Source: CAYUIS01 sp964444825
GTDB taxonomy: Bacteria; Chloroflexota; Anaerolineae; B4-G1
Reading direction: 5' to 3'
DNA: 19,137 nt
Assembly: GCA_964444825.1 (NCBI GenBank)
Contig: CAYUIS010000099.1
Span: forward strand, 1 to 19,137
A program made the position numbers and the translations under genes. A model generated the notes under the pieces. It searched no databases, was not told the DNA's origin, and worked only from the letters and a program-made list of their open reading frames with translations. This document shows, one piece after another, positions 7,472 to 15,257 of the stretch (its first letter is position 1; each line of letters begins with the position of its first letter).

Positions 7472-9973
7472 CTAGCGCCCCAACAGAGCGTCCAGTTCCC
7501 CTCGCAGATCCTCCGCCGTGACGGGACCGATGTGCACATAGGCGACGTTACCCCGAGAGTCCAGGATAAACGTCTCGGGCACGCCTGTGATACCATAGAC
7601 AGCGGAGATGCCATCAATCGTGTCCATTCCCTGGGGATAGGTGACTCCAAAACGGGACACCATCTCCTGGACCGCGGCCTTTTCGTCGTCAACGGCAATG
7701 CCTACGAAGGCAGCCCCGCTTTCCCGATACTCGTCCCAAACGGCCTGCAAGTCCAGCATCTCGTCCTCGCACGGCTGGCACCAGGTGGCCCAGAAGTTGA
7801 TCAATACCACCTGCCCCCCTAGATCAGCGAGCTCCAGCCGTGAACCGTCCAGCAGATCAAGGGAGAAATCTGGGGCTAGATGACCAGAAAGAGGGCGACC
7901 TTCGGACCGCGCCTCTGCCCCCCAGTCAGCGCCCCACATCGCCGCACCAGCGGCCGCCAGTACCAGCACCCCCACGACCAGCCCAACCGTGGTCCCCAAT
8001 GCCTGCCGCCGTGCCTGAAGAGCCGGCACACGCGCCGCCCGCGCCGCCGGCCAGATGGAGATCGCCCCGCCAGCCAATAAGACAAGACCGCCCAGCCAGA
8101 GAAAAGCGGCCAACGGGTTGATAAAGACCTTGAGGGTCACCATCCCCCCATCCTGGCCCCATCCAGCCAGGACGAGGTACAGATCCTCCCGCAGCCCGGA
8201 ATGTAGCGCCGGAAGCGCCACCGTCTGCTCAAAATTCACATACTGATCCATCCGGGGCTCGAGCGCCGTCAGGTATTTGTCGTCCCGATAGACGGAAAAA
8301 GAAGCCCAAGTGCTCAGATGATCATCGCCGGGTTCACTCCTCAAGTCCTCATACACCAGCACGTAATTTCCCACGGTGGCCGGCTCACCTGGGACGAGGA
8401 CCAAATCCGTGTCGGAGGCATACACACGGGTGCCAATGACGCCCAGCGCCATCAGGATCACGCCTGTGTGCACCAGATAGCCGCCGTACTTACGCCGGTT
8501 ACGCCCCAACAGATTCAACAGCGCTTGCAACAGATTCTCTTTGTGCCGCCGCATACGGGCAAGCACGTCACGCACGTATTCCGCGACCGTCGTCCCCCCG
8601 GCCAAACCGATGACGGCAAAGCCCACAATCGATACCCACTGATCAAAGCCCGCCACCAACCCGACCACCGGCAGCAGGATGGCCCCCACCAATCCAGGCA
8701 ACCCACGGCTGCCAAGCTGTCGCGCAGCAGCAATGGCGCGGCCCAGCAGCGGGCAGACCCCCATCACCAATACCAAAGCGGCGAACTGGGGTCCGGTCAC
8801 CCGGTCGAACCACTCCGGGCCGGCCTCGAAACGCTGGTCGGTGAGGACCTCTGTGATCGTCGGGAGCACACTGCCGATGAGGACCGAGCCCGTCAGGGTC
8901 AGGAAGAGGATCAACGTCAGATAGAACATCCCGTCTCGAGACAGCAACGCCTCTACAGGAGCCGAATCGGCCAGAATAGACCGTCGATGGATAATCAAGG
9001 CCACCGAGCCAACAAGCGTCAGAATGATGGCGGCCAAAAAGTACACGCCCAGGTTGGAGCGGGCAAAGGCATGGACAGACTGTATCAATCCGCTGCGCGT
9101 CGTGAACGTGCCAAAAAGAACCAGGGTGAAGGAAAAAACGGCCAGAAGCAGGTTCCACACCTTGAAGCTCCGCCGCTGCTCCTGCATCACCACGCCGTGC
9201 AGCAGGGCGGTGACCGTGAACCAAGGCAACAGTCCGGCGTTCTCGACCGGGTCCCATCCCCAGTACCCGCCCCACCCCAGCACGTCATAGGCCCACCGAG
9301 CGCCCAGCAACAGCCCCAGGCCCAGGAAAAGCCAGGCCGCCAGCGTCCACCGGCGCGCGACAGTCGGCCAGTCGTCTATCCGCCGGGTGATCAGTGCGGC
9401 CAGGGCAAAAGCGAAGGGAACTGCCAGTCCCACGTAACCCAGGTACAGAGCAGGTGGGTGAAAGATCATACCGGGGTGGCGCAAAAGCGGGTTCAGACCC
9501 AGCCCATCAGGAGGTCTCACCGCCGCTTGGGCAAAAGGATCCGACAGGAAAAGGGTCACGCCAGTAAAGAAGGCAGTAACAAGGCACAAGAAGACCGTCG
9601 TCCAGGGAACCAGCGCACGTGCCCTTTCCGAGGGGCGGACCATCACCAAGGCAGCAAACAGCGCCTGCAGGCAGGCCCATAAGAGCAGCGATCCCTCCTG
9701 CCCACCCCACACGGACGAGACCTTGAGATAGAGGGGAAGCGCGGTGCTGGAGTGCTGGGCCACATATTCGATTTGAAACTGATCGCTCAGAAAGGCGGCC
9801 AGAAGAGTCAAAACCGCCAGTCCAAGCAGTCCCGTCGTGGCAAAGACCCCATAACGCCCACTCAGGGCCCAGCGTGGGTCAGAACGGCGAATCCCCCAAT
9901 ACACAGCGCAGGCCGCATAGAGAGCTACGGCTAGCGCCAGGCCGACGAGAATAGTCCCGATCTCTGCCAGCAT
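7472..9973 (-). CDS. ccmF: CcmF heme lyase fused to a TlpA/CcmG-like thioredoxin
   Basis: This 833-residue fusion has a cytochrome c synthase subunit at about 1-640. It shows NPLLRHPGMIFHPPALYLGY, the heme-binding WWD motif GGYWGWDPVENAGLLPWF (235-252), and the four expected histidines: H172 and H301 (outer) and H259 and H502 (membrane). A large outer loop spans about 515-610. After a further span (about 660-680), residues 695-833 form a TlpA/ResA/CcmG-like domain. It has the redox site WCQPC (C732, C735) and a cis-proline motif GVPET (P799). The thioredoxin would reduce apocytochrome cysteines on the outer face while CcmF attaches heme. The frame is open throughout with no frameshift. ATG 9973 overlaps the ccmE stop (TGATG); a TTG at 9976 is possible. 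Confidence 0.92.
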   Translation of the reverse strand: MLAEIGTILVGLALAVALYAACAVYWGIRRSDPRWALSGRYGVFATTGLLGLAVLTLLAAFLSDQFQIEYVAQHSSTALPLYLKVSSVWGGQEGSLLLWACLQALFAALVMVRPSERARALVPWTTVFLCLVTAFFTGVTLFLSDPFAQAAVRPPDGLGLNPLLRHPGMIFHPPALYLGYVGLAVPFAFALAALITRRIDDWPTVARRWTLAAWLFLGLGLLLGARWAYDVLGWGGYWGWDPVENAGLLPWFTVTALLHGVVMQEQRRSFKVWNLLLAVFSFTLVLFGTFTTRSGLIQSVHAFARSNLGVYFLAAIILTLVGSVALIIHRRSILADSAPVEALLSRDGMFYLTLILFLTLTGSVLIGSVLPTITEVLTDQRFEAGPEWFDRVTGPQFAALVLVMGVCPLLGRAIAAARQLGSRGLPGLVGAILLPVVGLVAGFDQWVSIVGFAVIGLAGGTTVAEYVRDVLARMRRHKENLLQALLNLLGRNRRKYGGYLVHTGVILMALGVIGTRVYASDTDLVLVPGEPATVGNYVLVYEDLRSEPGDDHLSTWASFSVYRDDKYLTALEPRMDQYVNFEQTVALPALHSGLREDLYLVLAGWGQDGGMVTLKVFINPLAAFLWLGGLVLLAGGAISIWPAARAARVPALQARRQALGTTVGLVVGVLVLAAAGAAMWGADWGAEARSEGRPLSGHLAPDFSLDLLDGSRLELADLGGQVVLINFWATWCQPCEDEMLDLQAVWDEYRESGAAFVGIAVDDEKAAVQEMVSRFGVTYPQGMDTIDGISAVYGITGVPETFILDSRGNVAYVHIGPVTAEDLRGELDALLGR

Positions 9974-10458
9974 CAAGCGCCCTCAGCCTGATCGGGGAGG
10001 TCCTCCTCATAGCGCGTGGGGCATTTGAGAAGTACTTCATCGGCGTGGAAACGCCCATCCTCCCCTAACTGGCCCCGCATGATGGCCTGCGCCTCGTGCT
10101 GAAGGAGGTCAGGCTTGACGTCGTCGTAGACCACCTCCAAACGGGGAGCCGTGGGGTCATTGACGGCGGTGTGGAGCACCGCCGCCAGCCCGCCAGCCTG
10201 TTCAACCTCTTTAGGGTCGCCCGGTACCTGGACAACCGTAAAGGCCACCCGGGGACCCGAGACGTCATAGACAATTGTATCTCCCAACACAGCGCCGGAG
10301 ACCGTGATGTTCCGCTCGTACGCATCCCCCCCCATTGCCTGCAGCTCTTCGATGGTGAGAAAGTAATGGGCCGTGCTGCCAGTGCTGCTCACGATCAAAA
10401 AGGCCACAGCAGCCACGATCAGCAACCCAGCAAAAACGAATTTGAATCTACCACCCAT
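9973..10458 (-). CDS. ccmE: CcmE heme chaperone, CxxxY variant
   Basis: CcmE accepts heme from CcmABC and passes it to CcmF. This 161-residue protein has an N-terminal membrane anchor (about 6-24) and a CcmE-like OB-fold outer domain, with YFLTIEEL, ITVSGAVLGDT and FHADEVLLK. The heme-attachment region reads LLKCPTRYEE. C146 therefore stands where most CcmE proteins have histidine, followed by Y150 (CxxxY). This is the variant known from systems that work without CcmH. I chose ATG 10458, preceded by AGGAG at eight bases; the longer frame to 10644 would run through the promoter. The stop overlaps the ccmF start. It is the first gene of the ccm operon. Confidence 0.9.
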   Translation of the reverse strand: MGGRFKFVFAGLLIVAAVAFLIVSSTGSTAHYFLTIEELQAMGGDAYERNITVSGAVLGDTIVYDVSGPRVAFTVVQVPGDPKEVEQAGGLAAVLHTAVNDPTAPRLEVVYDDVKPDLLQHEAQAIMRGQLGEDGRFHADEVLLKCPTRYEEDLPDQAEGA

Positions 10459-10524
10459 AATCCAGACTCCTGTTTCGGGACAGGGCAAAAACGGCTCGTA
10501 TACCCTGCCGTGAAAGTGGCCCGG

Positions 10525-10553
10525 ACTATACCACGAATAGCATGCACTGTCAA
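10525..10553 (-). promoter_or_regulatory. sigma70-like promoter of the ccm operon
   Basis: On the minus strand a perfect -35 TTGACA (10548-10553), a 17-base spacer and the -10 TATAGT (10525-10530) are present. Transcription would start near 10518, about 60 bases upstream of ccmE. The -35 lies 17 bases from the -35 of the divergent cytochrome promoter. Confidence 0.8.
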
Positions 10554-10570
10554 CACCCCATATTCCCCAC

Positions 10571-10599
10571 TTGCGCTCTGCCGGGTTTCTTGGTACAAT
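10571..10599 (+). promoter_or_regulatory. sigma70-like promoter of the ten-heme lipoprotein gene
   Basis: TTGCGC (10571-10576), a 17-base spacer and TACAAT (10594-10599) are visible on the plus strand. Transcription would start near 10606, giving an untranslated leader of about 165 bases before the ATG at 10770. It faces away from the ccm promoter. Confidence 0.65.
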
Positions 10600-10640
10600 A
10601 TGGGTAGTAGACCCCATTTGTATTGGGACGATATACCCAT
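10600..10640 (+). promoter_or_regulatory. inverted repeat at the start of the cytochrome leader
   Basis: ATGGGTA (10600-10606) and TACCCAT (10634-10640) are perfect inverted copies separated by 27 bases. CCCA/TGGG (10613-10616 / 10624-10627) are nested inside. The left arm abuts the -10 box. It could fold as a 5' hairpin in the RNA or act as an operator in DNA. No known riboswitch was recognised. Confidence 0.4.
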
Positions 10641-10692
10641 TCATCTGCTTCCAGGTTGTCGGAGTTCAAAGGAGGTGGCTATCGAAACAAGA

Positions 10693-10713
10693 TTGAACTG
10701 TCAGTTGAACTGT
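10693..10713 (+). repeat. short direct repeat in the cytochrome leader
   Basis: TTGAACTGT occurs at 10693-10701 and again at 10705-10713, a 12-base period. It lies between a strong but unused AAAGGAGGT (10668-10676) and the real ribosome-binding site. A regulator site or chance are both possible. Confidence 0.3.
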
Positions 10714-10769
10714 TTGTTCAGGACAAGAAGAGAACAACGAATTCACACTCATTGAACAAGGAGAACCAT

Positions 10770-12866
10770 ATGAAAACTCGAGGGTTTTCCAACAAGTGGG
10801 CCTTGTGGCTCACGATAGCACTCTTGCTCGGAGCAGCGGCACTCCTGGCTGCATGTGGCACGTCCGAGTCAGCCACGCCATGCCCAAAGGTTGATTGCCC
10901 AGACTGTCCAAAGGTTGAGTGCCCGGAAGCTCCAGAATGCGCAGAAGTCACTTGTCCGGAACCGCTCGTCGCAGACGTGCCCTTTGAGGCAGCCTGGGCT
11001 GGCTCTCCGCACAACAATGCAGAATCCGAGGCATTCCGCCACTGGGACGAGGCCGACCCAGCCGAGGTCCCCACAAGCTGCGCCAAGTGCCACAGCACGC
11101 CCGGCTACCTGGACTTTTTGGGTGTAGATGGGACAGCGGCGGGCGTGGTGGACAATGCCGCGGAACTCGGCTCGACGGTCGAATGCGCCGCCTGCCACAA
11201 CGAAGCGACGGCAATGATGACCAGCGTGGTCTTTCCCTCAGGCATGGAAGTGACCGGTCTGGGCGACGAGTCCCGCTGCTTGCAGTGCCATCAGGGCCGG
11301 GCCTCCACGATCAGCGTCAACGACGCCATCGCCGAAGCAGGCTTGAGTGACGATGACACCGTCGGCGAGGAGCTGGGCTTTATCAACATCCACTACTATG
11401 CCGCGGGGGCCACGTTGTACGGCACCTGGGCGATGGGTGGGTATCAGTACGACGGCAAAGCATACGACGCCAAGTTTGCCCACGTCGAAGGCTACGACAC
11501 CTGCTTCACCTGCCACAACCCCCACACGCTGGAGGTCAAGGTGGCATCCTGCGCTGAGTGCCACACTAACGTGGCCAGTGTTGATGACCTGAAGAACGTC
11601 CGGATGGCAGGCTCGACGAAGGACTATGACGGCGATGGGGACGTCTCCGAGGGCATCTACCACGAGACTGCAGGCTTGCAGGAGATCCTCTACCAGGCCA
11701 TCCAGGCCTACGCTAGCGATGCTGGCGTGGGCATCGCGTACGACGCACAAAGTTATCCCTACTGGTTCACCGAGGACGGTGAAGGATACGCCACCTGGAC
11801 ACCACGTCTGCTCAAGGCCGCCTATAACTACCAGACCTCTCTGAAGGACCCAGGGGCGTTCGCTCACGGCGGCAAGTACATCATCGAACTACTCTACGAC
11901 TCCATCGAGGACTTGAATTCGGATCTCACGGCAGATCTCGAACGGATAGACGCAGGCCACTTCGCCGGGTCGCAGGAAGCCTGGCGACACTGGGACGAGG
12001 ACGGCGAAGTTCAGGCCAGTTGCGCCAGGTGCCACTCGGCCACCGGTCTGCCCACCTACCTGAAGGAAGGCGTCAACGTAGCCGAGCCCTTGGCCAACGG
12101 ACTGCTCTGCACCACCTGCCACAGCGACCTGGAGACATTCGCTCGCTATGAAGCAGCTGAAGTGGAATTCCCCAGCGGCGCTATGCTTGACAGTGGCAAT
12201 CCCGACAGCAACCTGTGCCTGAACTGCCACCAGGGACGCGAGTCCACCGTCAGCGTCAATCGCGTCATCGCCGGATTGGACGCCGACGCTGTCGCCGAAG
12301 GTCTGGGCTTCCGCAACGTGCATTACTTTGCCGCGGGCGCGACGCTCTTTGGCACAGATGCCAAAGGGGCCTACGAGTACGAGGGACAGACCTACAACGG
12401 TCGCTTCGCCCACGTGGCGGGCTTTGACAGTTGCATCGGCTGCCACTCCGCTCACGGCCTTGAGGTCAAGTCCGAAGCCTGTGTCACGTGCCACGCCGGC
12501 GTAAAGGACGTCGAGGACATCCGGATGGACGCCACGGACTTTGACGGAGACGGCGATACGGAGGAAGGGCTCGCCGGTGAGGTCGAGACGGTCCACGAGG
12601 CCCTCTACGGGGCGATCCAGGCCTACGCCGCAGACACAATAGGGACCCCCATCGAGTACAACCCGAACAGATACCCTTACTGGTTCACCGCAGACGGCGA
12701 GGGGTATGCCACCTGGACGCCACGCCTGCTCCAGGCCACCTACAACTACCAGTATGGCACGAAGGATCCTGGCGCGTTTGCCCACAACGGCAAGTACATC
12801 CTCCAGGTCCTGTACGACAGCCTGGCCGACGTTGGTGGGGACACGACCGGTATGACCCGGCCCTAA
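10770..12866 (+). CDS. ten-heme c-type cytochrome lipoprotein, tandemly duplicated
   Basis: This 698-residue electron-transfer protein starts at ATG 10770, preceded by AAGGAGA at six bases. The signal peptide ends in a lipobox (LAAC, C29), so it would be lipid-anchored outside the cell membrane. A Cys-Pro-rich tether follows (C38, C43, C46, C51, C57, C62). There are ten CxxCH heme sites, with first cysteines at 104, 139, 170, 245, 261, 418, 447, 483, 555 and 571. The two five-heme halves (about 71-383 and 395-688) are clearly homologous and share CHQGR, HYxAAGATL, the Asp-rich DxDGDGD loop, YPYWFT and DPGAFAH. The family resembles multiheme cytochromes of anaerobic respiration, but the substrate is unknown. 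It is divergent from ccmE, so maturation and target are probably expressed together. Confidence 0.92.
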   Translation: MKTRGFSNKWALWLTIALLLGAAALLAACGTSESATPCPKVDCPDCPKVECPEAPECAEVTCPEPLVADVPFEAAWAGSPHNNAESEAFRHWDEADPAEVPTSCAKCHSTPGYLDFLGVDGTAAGVVDNAAELGSTVECAACHNEATAMMTSVVFPSGMEVTGLGDESRCLQCHQGRASTISVNDAIAEAGLSDDDTVGEELGFINIHYYAAGATLYGTWAMGGYQYDGKAYDAKFAHVEGYDTCFTCHNPHTLEVKVASCAECHTNVASVDDLKNVRMAGSTKDYDGDGDVSEGIYHETAGLQEILYQAIQAYASDAGVGIAYDAQSYPYWFTEDGEGYATWTPRLLKAAYNYQTSLKDPGAFAHGGKYIIELLYDSIEDLNSDLTADLERIDAGHFAGSQEAWRHWDEDGEVQASCARCHSATGLPTYLKEGVNVAEPLANGLLCTTCHSDLETFARYEAAEVEFPSGAMLDSGNPDSNLCLNCHQGRESTVSVNRVIAGLDADAVAEGLGFRNVHYFAAGATLFGTDAKGAYEYEGQTYNGRFAHVAGFDSCIGCHSAHGLEVKSEACVTCHAGVKDVEDIRMDATDFDGDGDTEEGLAGEVETVHEALYGAIQAYAADTIGTPIEYNPNRYPYWFTADGEGYATWTPRLLQATYNYQYGTKDPGAFAHNGKYILQVLYDSLADVGGDTTGMTRP
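10980..12833 (+). repeat. two tandem five-heme repeat units within the lipoprotein gene
   Basis: Unit 1 spans about 10980-11918 and unit 2 about 11952-12833. Order and spacing of the five CxxCH sites, the CHQGR motif, the GATL motif, the Asp-rich loop and the C-terminal GKYI segment match between units. The sequences have diverged substantially, so the duplication is old. Confidence 0.85.
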
Positions 12867-12919
12867 CCTGCAGGCAAGTAATTCAAGCTTTCGGGTGAGG
12901 GCAAAGATGCAAACAAGAA

Positions 12920-12955
12920 GGAGCGGGCTGATCGCCAGCTCGCTCCCCCTTTTTT
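12920..12955 (+). terminator. rho-independent terminator after the ten-heme lipoprotein gene
   Basis: An 11-bp GC-rich stem (12920-12930 with 12936-12946, one G-U pair) with a 5-base loop is followed by CCC and six T. It lies 53 bases after the stop codon. The remaining sequence up to the next promoter (about 12956-13029) shows no gene or motif. Confidence 0.9.
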
Positions 12956-13029
12956 CAAGCTCCTGCTCGACTGCGCCCTACGCCGAGCGGGCAATGTTGC
13001 GGAAGTAGGAGCCCTCCAGCCAACTCGGG

Positions 13030-13058
13030 TTGACGGGCTTCCGACCCTGTGCTAGACT
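13030..13058 (+). promoter_or_regulatory. promoter of the kinase-regulator-cytochrome operon
   Basis: TTGACG (13030-13035), a 17-base spacer and TAGACT (13053-13058) are visible. The predicted transcription start is near 13065, only a base or two before an ATG at 13067 and ~40 bases before the ATG at 13106. Confidence 0.65.
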
Positions 13059-13105
13059 AATCACTCATGGTTGTGGACGCATTCTGCGCCTTTCCCAGGA
13101 TCCCC

Positions 13106-14578
13106 ATGATCCTGGTGTACTTCCTGTACGGCCTGGGCTTTTTCATCACCGGCCTGGCCGTCTTGCTGGAGACCAGCCGACGGTCCGAGCTTCCCGTGGC
13201 CTATGGGTTGCCCCTCCTCGCCGCCTTTGGCGTTATCCATGGCATTCACGAATGGATCGAGATGTTCCAACTGATCGCTGAGGGCTCGTCCATGCTGTTC
13301 TCCCAGACTCTGCGGCTCCCCATCCTTGCCATCTCCTTCATCCTGCTACTGGAATTCGGAACCCGCATACTGATGTTGGATGCCAGTCAGCGGTGGCGAC
13401 GGGTGCGCTGGGTGCTTTTGGCTGTCTCTCTTGTGGGGCAAGGGCTGATTTGGCTCAGATGGAGCAAGCATGAGGCGTGGTTAACCGCCGCCGACGCCTG
13501 GTGCCGTTATAGCCTGGCTGCGCCCGGGGCAGTGCTGGCGGCGGCAGGGCTGCTCAGGCAAAGCCGTCAACTGGCTCGCCAGGAGATAGGCATCTCACGC
13601 GACATAGCCATCGTCGGGATCGCGTTTCTGCTGTACGGCATCCCCGGGCAGGTCGTCGTGTGCCCCAGCCCTCTGCCTCCTTCGAACGTATTCAACAACG
13701 CCTTATTCATCGAGACATTTGGCTTTCCTATACAGGTCGTGCGCACCGCGATGGCGCTCATCGTAGCCTTTTTCACCGTCCGCGCGTTGAGGATTTTCGA
13801 ATTCGAACGGCAGCGCCAGATGAACGAACTCACTCAGGCCCGGGCGGCGGCGCAGCGACGGCTCGCCGAGGAGAGAGCGGAACAAGAGAGGTTGCGCACA
13901 GAACTGCTTCACCAGACGGTACTGGCGCAGGAGGAGGAACGGAGACACATCGCGCGGGAACTGCACGACGAGGCCAGTCAGGCACTGACCGCTGTTGCCT
14001 GGGAGTTGGCAGCGGCGGAGGAATTGATGGTCAATCTGCCCGCCGAGATCCGCGGGCGTGTCACGGCCCTGCGAGGGTTGACAGAGCAGGTGATGAACAA
14101 CATCCGCCAGTTGATCTCTCGCCTGCGCCCCGCTGTGCTGGACGAACTGGGGCTGGTGCCTGCCCTGATCGCCTACGCCGACGACTGTTCCACCCGCTTC
14201 CCTTTCAGGGTGAACGTGGAGATCACTGGCGAGAGGCGACGCCTGCCGTCGGAGGTCGAGACCACGCTGTATCGCATCGTCCAGGAATCGCTCACCAACG
14301 TGACCAAGCACGCCCAGGCCACACACGCCTCCGTCCGGCTGTTTTTCAACCATCAAGAGGCAACCCTCAGCGTGAGCGACGACGGGGTAGGGATGGACGT
14401 GGAGGCCGCGCGGCGCGCTGCCAGCAGTGGCAAGGGTTGGGGATTGGCAGGCATCTCGGAGCGGGTGAGCCTGGTGGCGGGAACCCTAGACATCCGCTCG
14501 TCCCCAGGCACTGGCACCGACATCAGCATCCGAGTTCCCATCCCCTCCCCCGCTGACCCTCGAGGAGGAGACCTGTGA
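13106..14578 (+). CDS. membrane-bound sensor histidine kinase, NarL-type (HisKA_3)
   Basis: I chose ATG 13106 (490 residues), which has AGGA five bases upstream and starts right at the first membrane span. The in-frame ATG at 13067 (503 residues) lacks a binding site and would be almost leaderless. About seven membrane spans cover residues 1-230. An HGIHEWIEMF motif (H45, H48) lies at the end of the second. A coiled coil (about 240-280) leads to the HisKA_3 H-box RRHIARELHDEA with phospho-acceptor H287. A HATPase domain follows, with N-box N398, DDGVGMD around 425-431 and GKGWGLAG at 442-449. It would phosphorylate the regulator encoded next, whose start overlaps its stop (GTGA). The signal is unknown; a redox or quinone-linked cue is inferred from the cytochrome downstream. 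Confidence 0.9.
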   Translation: MILVYFLYGLGFFITGLAVLLETSRRSELPVAYGLPLLAAFGVIHGIHEWIEMFQLIAEGSSMLFSQTLRLPILAISFILLLEFGTRILMLDASQRWRRVRWVLLAVSLVGQGLIWLRWSKHEAWLTAADAWCRYSLAAPGAVLAAAGLLRQSRQLARQEIGISRDIAIVGIAFLLYGIPGQVVVCPSPLPPSNVFNNALFIETFGFPIQVVRTAMALIVAFFTVRALRIFEFERQRQMNELTQARAAAQRRLAEERAEQERLRTELLHQTVLAQEEERRHIARELHDEASQALTAVAWELAAAEELMVNLPAEIRGRVTALRGLTEQVMNNIRQLISRLRPAVLDELGLVPALIAYADDCSTRFPFRVNVEITGERRRLPSEVETTLYRIVQESLTNVTKHAQATHASVRLFFNHQEATLSVSDDGVGMDVEAARRAASSGKGWGLAGISERVSLVAGTLDIRSSPGTGTDISIRVPIPSPADPRGGDL

Positions 14579-15234
14579 AACCGATCCGCTTGTTGCTAGT
14601 GGACGATCAGGACATCGTGCGGGCGGGGCTCCGGTCCCTGCTGGAGCGGCATCCGGAGATGGAGGTGGTCGGCGAGGCGGGTAGTGGCACAGAGGCGGTA
14701 ACTCTAGCACAGCAACTCCGGCCTGACGTGGTACTGATGGACATCTCTATGCCCGAGATGAACGGCGCCGAGGCCACGCGCCAGATCAAGGAAACTGTGC
14801 CAAAGGTGAACGTCCTGGCGCTGACGATCCACGAGGATGAGGCCTACTTCTTCGAGATGCTGAACGCTGGCGCCAGCGGCTACATCCCCAAGCGGGCGTC
14901 ACCCGACGATCTGCTGGCAGCGATCCGGGTCGCGGCTGCCGGAGACGTCTACTTGCATCCCATAGTCGCTGGTACGCTGGTCCAGGATTACCTGCGCCGG
15001 GTGAACTCCGGAGCCGAGCGTGAAAGCTACGATGGGCTGACCTCTCGCCAGCGGGAGGTGCTCACCCTGATCGCTGGAGGACTCCCCAATCAGGATATCG
15101 CCGATCAACTGGACATCAGCGTTCGGACCGTGGAACGGCACCGGGAGAACATCATGGCACGGCTAAATTTGCACAGCCGTACAGACCTGGTAAAATACGC
15201 ACTGCGCAAAGGGCTGATCCAGTTGGAAGAATAG
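14575..15234 (+). CDS. NarL/FixJ-type response regulator
   Basis: This 219-residue two-domain regulator has a receiver domain at about 3-120 with acidic pocket D10/D11, phospho-acceptor D56, T84 and K106. It also has a LuxR-type helix-turn-helix at about 156-212, with LTSRQREVLTLIAGGLPNQD and VRTVERHRENIMARL. The start is GTG at 14575, overlapping the kinase stop by four bases and preceded by GAGGAGGAG, so kinase and regulator are translationally coupled. It would bind DNA when phosphorylated. Probable targets are this operon and the neighbouring cytochrome/ccm intergenic region, but no binding site can be assigned. The multiheme cytochrome gene follows after 47 bases without an evident promoter of its own. 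Confidence 0.94.
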   Translation: MKPIRLLLVDDQDIVRAGLRSLLERHPEMEVVGEAGSGTEAVTLAQQLRPDVVLMDISMPEMNGAEATRQIKETVPKVNVLALTIHEDEAYFFEMLNAGASGYIPKRASPDDLLAAIRVAAAGDVYLHPIVAGTLVQDYLRRVNSGAERESYDGLTSRQREVLTLIAGGLPNQDIADQLDISVRTVERHRENIMARLNLHSRTDLVKYALRKGLIQLEE

Positions 15235-15257
15235 TAAACGGCAAGGTTTTCACTATT

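Noticed and set aside
8318..9682. Long plus-strand open frame (454 codons) opposite ccmF
   Set aside because: It is antisense to a gene with strong domain evidence. Its product is rich in Gln, Arg, His and Pro without any recognisable motif, as expected from the mirror of a GC-rich membrane gene.
10469..10484. CCTGT/ACAGG pair covering the ccmE ribosome-binding site
   Set aside because: The 5-bp stem is too short to claim translational control without conservation data.
10675..10755. 26-codon GTG-initiated leader frame before the ten-heme lipoprotein
   Set aside because: The Shine-Dalgarno-like sequence directly abuts or overlaps the GTG, leaving no proper spacing, so it was not listed as a gene. 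It is kept only as part of the leader observation.
11889..12785. Minus-strand open frame (298 codons) inside the ten-heme lipoprotein gene
   Set aside because: It lies antisense to the heme-motif reading frame, has no ribosome-binding site and no known motifs.
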